A stretch of DNA of 64,000 bases. Origin: Lithospermum erythrorhizon. Lineage: Eukaryota > Streptophyta > Magnoliopsida > Boraginales > Boraginaceae. The stretch lies in NCBI GenBank assembly GCA_019722365.1, contig JADFUC010002358.1:1426001-1490000 (forward strand), in the 5' to 3' direction. Of the stretch, positions 59,701 to 64,000 are shown piece by piece (the first letter of the stretch is position 1; each line of letters begins with the position of its first letter). The position numbers and the translations under genes were made by a program. The notes below the pieces were generated by a model. The model had not been told where the DNA came from. It saw only the letters and a program-made list of their open reading frames with translations, and searched no databases.

Positions 59701-59922
59701 AGTGGGAATCTTGTCGGAAGCAAAGCCAGCAAGGAGTCCAAACGCTTTTCCGACGTCTTTGGCGACGGAGAGATTATTAAGCTGGAGTTGCGTGAGTGCC
59801 ATGAGGGTCTTAATGGCGGCGGAGTAGTTGGCGAACGTGTAGTTGTTGCCGGAAATAGCTTGCACCCATATGGCCGTCACGAACCCCAGCCATTTTCCTC
59901 CGGGAGAAGTGGGGGACAACAT
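56777..59922 (-). CDS. NFD4-like (nodulin-like) major facilitator transporter
   Basis: Multi-pass membrane protein of the plant nodulin-like MFS family that includes NUCLEAR FUSION DEFECTIVE 4; substrates are mostly unknown. Three exons: 59922-59602, 59116-58266 and 57254-56777, GT-AG and in phase, 549 residues. N-terminal nodulin-like domain: GKWLGFVTAIWVQAISGNNY, LNNLSVAKDVGKAFGLLAGF, then MCIFLCMGGNSTTWMNTAIL and NFRKNRGPVSGILKGYVGLS. A charged central loop (about 270-330, EPLLTDQDN and EERRKPVIGEE) separates it from the C-terminal half (DFWILFVSFLCGVGTGLAVQ, NNMGQMGLALGY, ASELFGLKYYGLIYNILILN). The basic tail ends SASISNGH. A TATA-like TTTAAATAC on the minus strand at 60011-60003 lies about 85 bp upstream of the ATG. 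Confidence 0.95.
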
Positions 59923-60440
59923 TAATGTATGGGGAAGTACTTGGTAAGAGAAGATTAATAGATTGCTAGATTTATTTGTGTGATTCGATTTGGGATTTGG
60001 TGGTATTTAAAGGGAAAAAGTCAATATAGTAGACGTAGGTACCTTTTTTAACTTCAACATTGCTACATTGTTTAAATCACAAAATTTGATCTCACATTCA
60101 AATTACAAATTGGGTGCAGCTGTTTTCACCCAACTTGCAAAATAGGAGTTCAAGCCAGTTCAGTTTGGCCAAAAATTAGAAGCAGAAGCTTATTCTCAGA
60201 TTCTCTTAAAATTCGGCTTTTTCATCAGTTCGGTTAGATCGATTCCAAATACCATCGGTTCCATCGTTCAGTTCGGTTTGGTTAAATTCGGTTTAAACGT
60301 TTTGAGCGTATCGTCTTGAAGCTCAAAATTAAATGCTAAGCCCAGATTTAATCAGTAATTTGATGAACTCCTTTTAGATTAATTATTATAATTTATGCAA
60401 GCCCATATATCTAATCTAGCCAGAAGCCAGAGCCGAGCAG
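59923..60440. other. Upstream region of the NFD4-like gene
   Basis: Promoter-side sequence, then at 60140-60310 a patch rich in TTCGGTTTGG/GTTCGGTT phrases of the kind found in old plant transposon debris. No gene. Confidence 0.45.
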
Positions 60441-60449
60441 AAAATAAGC

Positions 60450-61130
60450 AAAATTTAATAAAGCTATCTAATAGTATAATATTTTGGCTAGTCGAACTCA
60501 CAAGAATTGGAGTCTTAAATTAATAATTCGTTCTTTTAGTTCCTTTTTCATTTTTTTTGATTTATTTTGTTTTTAATTTTACAATTATATTCTGATTAGA
60601 AGATAAATTAATACTTGATTGCCTTGATCGTATCTTGGGGTTTTTGCAATTATCAAGCTATGATAGAAACTTCGATAAATTAATACTCGATTATTTAATA
60701 AAATTTCTACAGATAATATTTACCGTACTTAACTTTGGGATAGGGGGTCATAAATTAATAATTTGTGTCTTTTTTCGTTCCTTTTTATTTTTATTTTTTC
60801 ATTTATCAACTTCTGATAGAAACTCACTACGTCGTATGCAGTATCGTTTTAGTTCCTTTTTCATTCTTTTTTGCGATTCTGAAATACAACTGAAAGCTTC
60901 GATAAATTAATCTTAGATTATTTAATATTCTACAAGATAATATTTTGGGATGTCAGTAGGGATAAGTCTTAAATTAATAATTTGAGTTTTTATTTTAACA
61001 CAATTTTTTGATCAATTATCAACTCACAATTAAAAAACTCAATAAATTAATCTTCGATTATTTAATAATTTCTACAAGATAATGCTTTTGGCTTGATCCC
61101 AATTCAAGGATAAGTCTTTAAATTAATAGT
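60450..61130 (+). repeat. Diverged tandem repeats, about four copies
   Basis: Two alternating phrases recur: CGATAAATTAAT-CTCGATTATTTAATAA (near 60604 in part, 60671, 60896, 61038) followed by TTCTACA-GATAATATTTTGG, and GTC-TAAATTAATAATTTG (near 60509, 60749, 60966, 61110) followed by a T-rich TTCGTTCCTTTTT run. Spacing varies from about 140 to 240 bp, so copies carry internal deletions. Confidence 0.75.
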
Positions 61131-62248
61131 CGTTAAAATTATGAATGTACATTTTGATAATTCCGCTAAGTTTAAGCAACTCCAACTTTAACTGAACCAT
61201 TTTTTATGTCATTAAGTGCAATAAGTTGAGTGATTACTAGTTATCGCAATGATTATTATTTTGCAACTTCATATCTAGATGAAGTACTAAATCCTTTTGA
61301 AGTTCATGAACTATGTAAGTACTATTATAAAACTATCGTTAGCTGGTCATTAATTTTTTAATGATATTATAACAGTTAGTCTCGTATTTAGATGAATAAT
61401 AGACGGGCCTTGTTAGCTAGTAATTATTAATAACATTTGTTATGATCTTACATTTTTTTAATCATATATAATAAAAAAAATATCACATGAAACTAGTATA
61501 ATGAACTTTATATAGTTCTATAGTAAATATATTCGTTTAGTAGTCACTACCATCATTGGAAATTGGAATCTTAACTCCAAATGGAAGCACTTATTTAAGC
61601 AAATAAATTATGAAAGAATATTTCACGTCACCTGATATTAACAGTACACACTATTTATTTTTACCACTTGGTTTATGACTTTATTTATCGCTACCACTTG
61701 GATAGTTGGATAGCACATTGCCTTTGTTTGCAAGGGGTGACCAAAAGCAAAACAAACCAAGCTTTGGAAGAAAAGGTAGGCGGACACGCTTAGTCCCGAT
61801 TTAATCATTCGAAAGTTGAGAACAAAGGGAATTACGCGTCACGCACACTGAACTAAACGGCATGTGGATTTGAATGTGTAGTTGCCATGATCATGCATCC
61901 TTGTGATTTGTGAACTAAAGTAAAGTACTCGGACATAGAATCGCTCATTCAGTATTTGATTCTCTTTAGTTTCTCTAAAATATCAAGAAAATATCCGAAA
62001 GGAAGGGGATCCTCTGCCTAGTCGACCGAACTACAATACTACCACCAAAATCGATCATAATCACTCTAAACTCAACCGAGATGGCAGAGAAGGTTAAGTA
62101 CAAAATATTAGTTACACATTATCTCTACCATTTATGATAAAGATGGAAATTTAAAGTGTTTTAAAAGTCCCACATCAAACAATTAGTAGAGTTTGATAGT
62201 ATTTTTTTTAGTATAAATAAGTGTTTCTTTTGCGCCCAAAAGATCTTA
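61131..62248. other. AT-rich intergenic region, no gene seen
   Basis: No coding region or RNA gene was recognised. Confidence 0.5.
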
Positions 62249-62257
62249 TATTTTATA

Positions 62258-63489
62258 AAGTACAATTTCTTTTTGGTCACTATCTTATTCGTTCTTTTCA
62301 GTTGGTCACTTATCTTGTCACGATTTTTTATTTTAGTCACTGAAACTTATCTTTCTCGGATGGTCGCTTATCGACATTTTAACATCGAAAAACACATTTT
62401 TGGTACAAAATGACTATTTTACTCCGACACTAAACTAAAGTTTAGAAATTACGTTTCACATAATTAAAATAGAGCGCCGCTTTATTATTTAACGCTTGTG
62501 ACTATACTGCAACCCCCAGCAATTGCCCTTATGCATGCCGCCATCTCGCGACCCGCTCCCGACCATATGAGCAATGACCCTTCCCACGCCTTTGCGAGCC
62601 CATAAAACGCGCTGCGACCTATAAAGCCCGTCGCGCCATTCGTTGCTTTTTAGCCATGTCCATTTCTTTCGAGTTGCGCTCAGATTTGCGCTTCCCAATC
62701 ATTGTCGACGAGGTATTGATATTTATCGGAGGCGGTCAACCAATGAGTCGTCAGTGGCGTGAAATCCTGAAGAAAACAAAGTGAAAGGCTGAATTATAGA
62801 TGGCAAAAAACTCTCACAGGCTTGAGAACACTTTTGATATAAGTAAACTTGAGGGTTAAATTCAGACTTGGAAATTCACCAGAACACAAAGTAGTTTTTT
62901 TCAATTTTGAATATAGGTTGATCATAAATTTAGTAATGGGTGGTCTAGTTAAAACTCAAAAAAAGAAATGAAAAAACTTTATGAGTACTTCACTAGATTG
63001 TCTTATGCTTCTGATTTTTGTTATGAAGGAGGTGGATAATTGTGATTGTCTTCAAGGTATATAATTTAATTAATTTTTGAAATTTTGTTTCAAAATTACT
63101 ATAAGTATCATTATAGTCGGATCATTGAGTAGATGCGTGGGGGTATGAAATTAGAGTGGAGAGAGATGAAGGAGAGGAAGAGGCAGTGGTGGGGTGGGGG
63201 TCGGGGTAAGGTGGAGGTATTGGGTTGGTCAAAGTTTAGGGGTCAAAGTTTACAGGGAAGGGGAATGAGGGGTAGGGTGAGTGTGTTAAAGAAAAAAAGT
63301 TGTGGGGTTCTATTTTAATTATGTAAAATGTACCCCTAAACTTTAGTTTTAGTGTTAGGGCAAAATAATTATTTTGTGAAGAAATCGATAGTATAGGAGC
63401 AGGGCCAATGCGCAGAAAGAGCATTATACTATAGGGACCCGACTAGAAAAGAAGCATTGATAGTATAAGGACCAAAAAGTAAATTATCC
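62258..63489. mobile_element. Non-autonomous Mutator-like element with long TIRs
   Basis: About 200 bp at the left end (62258-62460) matches the reverse complement of the right end (about 63320-63489). Shared stretches include CTTTTTGGTC, ACAAAAT-A-TATTTT and CACTAAA(A)CTAAAGTTTA. The 9-bp sequence TATTTTATA stands just outside both ends (62249-62257 and 63490-63498), the target-duplication size of Mutator-like elements. The 1.23-kb element has no transposase. Its interior has a GC-rich block at about 62475-62760 and a purine-rich G-run block at about 63130-63300. The AT-rich target duplication could be coincidence, but the long TIRs are clear. Confidence 0.72.
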
Positions 63490-63498
63490 TATTTTATA

Positions 63499-64000
63499 TA
63501 TTTTCACTCTTAAGGAATTATTTCCTAGGAATATCTTTGAAAGATATTTAGGTGGCTTATAGTTATCTGCGTGAAGTGTGCATAGCTTAGTAGTTTTCAT
63601 TATATCTACCAGCCGATATTTTGTTCAACTTTCCATATTTATCTCGTTGTGAAGTTATTGCTTAGCATAGTTATAATATTTTGTTATTCGAGGAATATAT
63701 TTCTCTTTCTGGCGATTCCATTGCGTCAACTTGAGTGTGAGCAAAGTTCACGAAGTCTTGTTGTCATCTGTGAAATTTTGAAAGCACACAGAGGTGGGCT
63801 TCGTGGGGTTAGCGGCGGTAGTACCGTTTCCTTAGAAGATATCTACTTGAGGTATGATATAGCGCGTGAAGGCTGCGTCTTGAGCAACGATTGGAGCAAA
63901 TGGAGGGCGACTTGGGCAACATGGAACATCAAATTTCCATCCAAATTGTTTCAGGCGATGGAAGCGATAACTTTCAGCAGCTTACTGACGATGTTATCAA
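63499..64000. other. End of window, no gene recognised
   Basis: Composition becomes GC-richer after about 63780 (GGTGGGCTTCGTGGGGTTAG), which may be the start of a gene or element cut by the window edge. No protein family was identified. Confidence 0.35.

Noticed and set aside
1..64000. CRISPR arrays, operons, bacterial-type promoters or a plasmid/phage system
   Set aside because: The introns, gene families and repeats are those of a plant nuclear genome, and no such structures are present.

Overview
This window is nuclear DNA from a flowering plant, almost certainly a eudicot. The background is AT-rich, genes have short exons with GT-AG introns, and the recognisable families are plant-specific (SAUR, ARO armadillo, Toc132/120, plant GH100 invertase, NFD4-like nodulin transporter). 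Degenerate LTR retrotransposons and DNA transposons lie between the genes. The species cannot be named from the sequence.

Layout. 1-0.4 kb: a SAUR gene. 0.8-4.0 kb: a GC-richer island with a Ty1/Copia remnant. 4.0-6.9 kb: AT-rich DNA without genes. 6.9-10.3 kb: a four-exon alkaline/neutral invertase on the minus strand. 10.8-22 kb: a long gene-free, repeat-rich stretch with duplicated segments, a ~97 bp tandem array, a microsatellite and LTR-like islands. 22.3 kb: an intronless small membrane protein. 24.9-27.5 kb: an eight-exon TRAP-alpha gene. 28.9-30.9 kb: a dead mariner-like element with terminal inverted repeats. 31.4 kb: an intronless cyclophilin. 32.9-35.6 kb: a nine-exon NIPA-type magnesium transporter gene. 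36.7-40.4 kb (minus): a Toc132/120-type chloroplast import receptor, divergent from an ARO armadillo gene at 42.0-44.0 kb. 44.6-45.8 kb and 50.9-53.0 kb: two thaumatin-like genes in the same orientation, separated by a Copia remnant with LTR-like ends. 54.0-55.7 kb (minus): a broken GH10 xylanase. 56.8-59.9 kb (minus): a three-exon NFD4-like MFS transporter. 60.4-61.1 kb: diverged tandem repeats. 62.3-63.5 kb: a non-autonomous element with long terminal inverted repeats and a 9-bp target duplication, typical of Mutator-like elements.

The genes are independent housekeeping, hormone-response or cell-wall/defence loci. There is no operon-like grouping, and the only gene-family cluster is the thaumatin-like pair. 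Every multi-exon model was assembled by checking splice dinucleotides and reading-frame phase by eye, and each gives an uninterrupted protein of normal family length. I found no convincing new biological system. The most unusual structures are a perfect 37-bp inverted repeat combined with a 33-bp direct repeat in the Toc132/ARO intergenic region, the long-TIR element at the right end with its GC-rich interior, and the tandem arrays.
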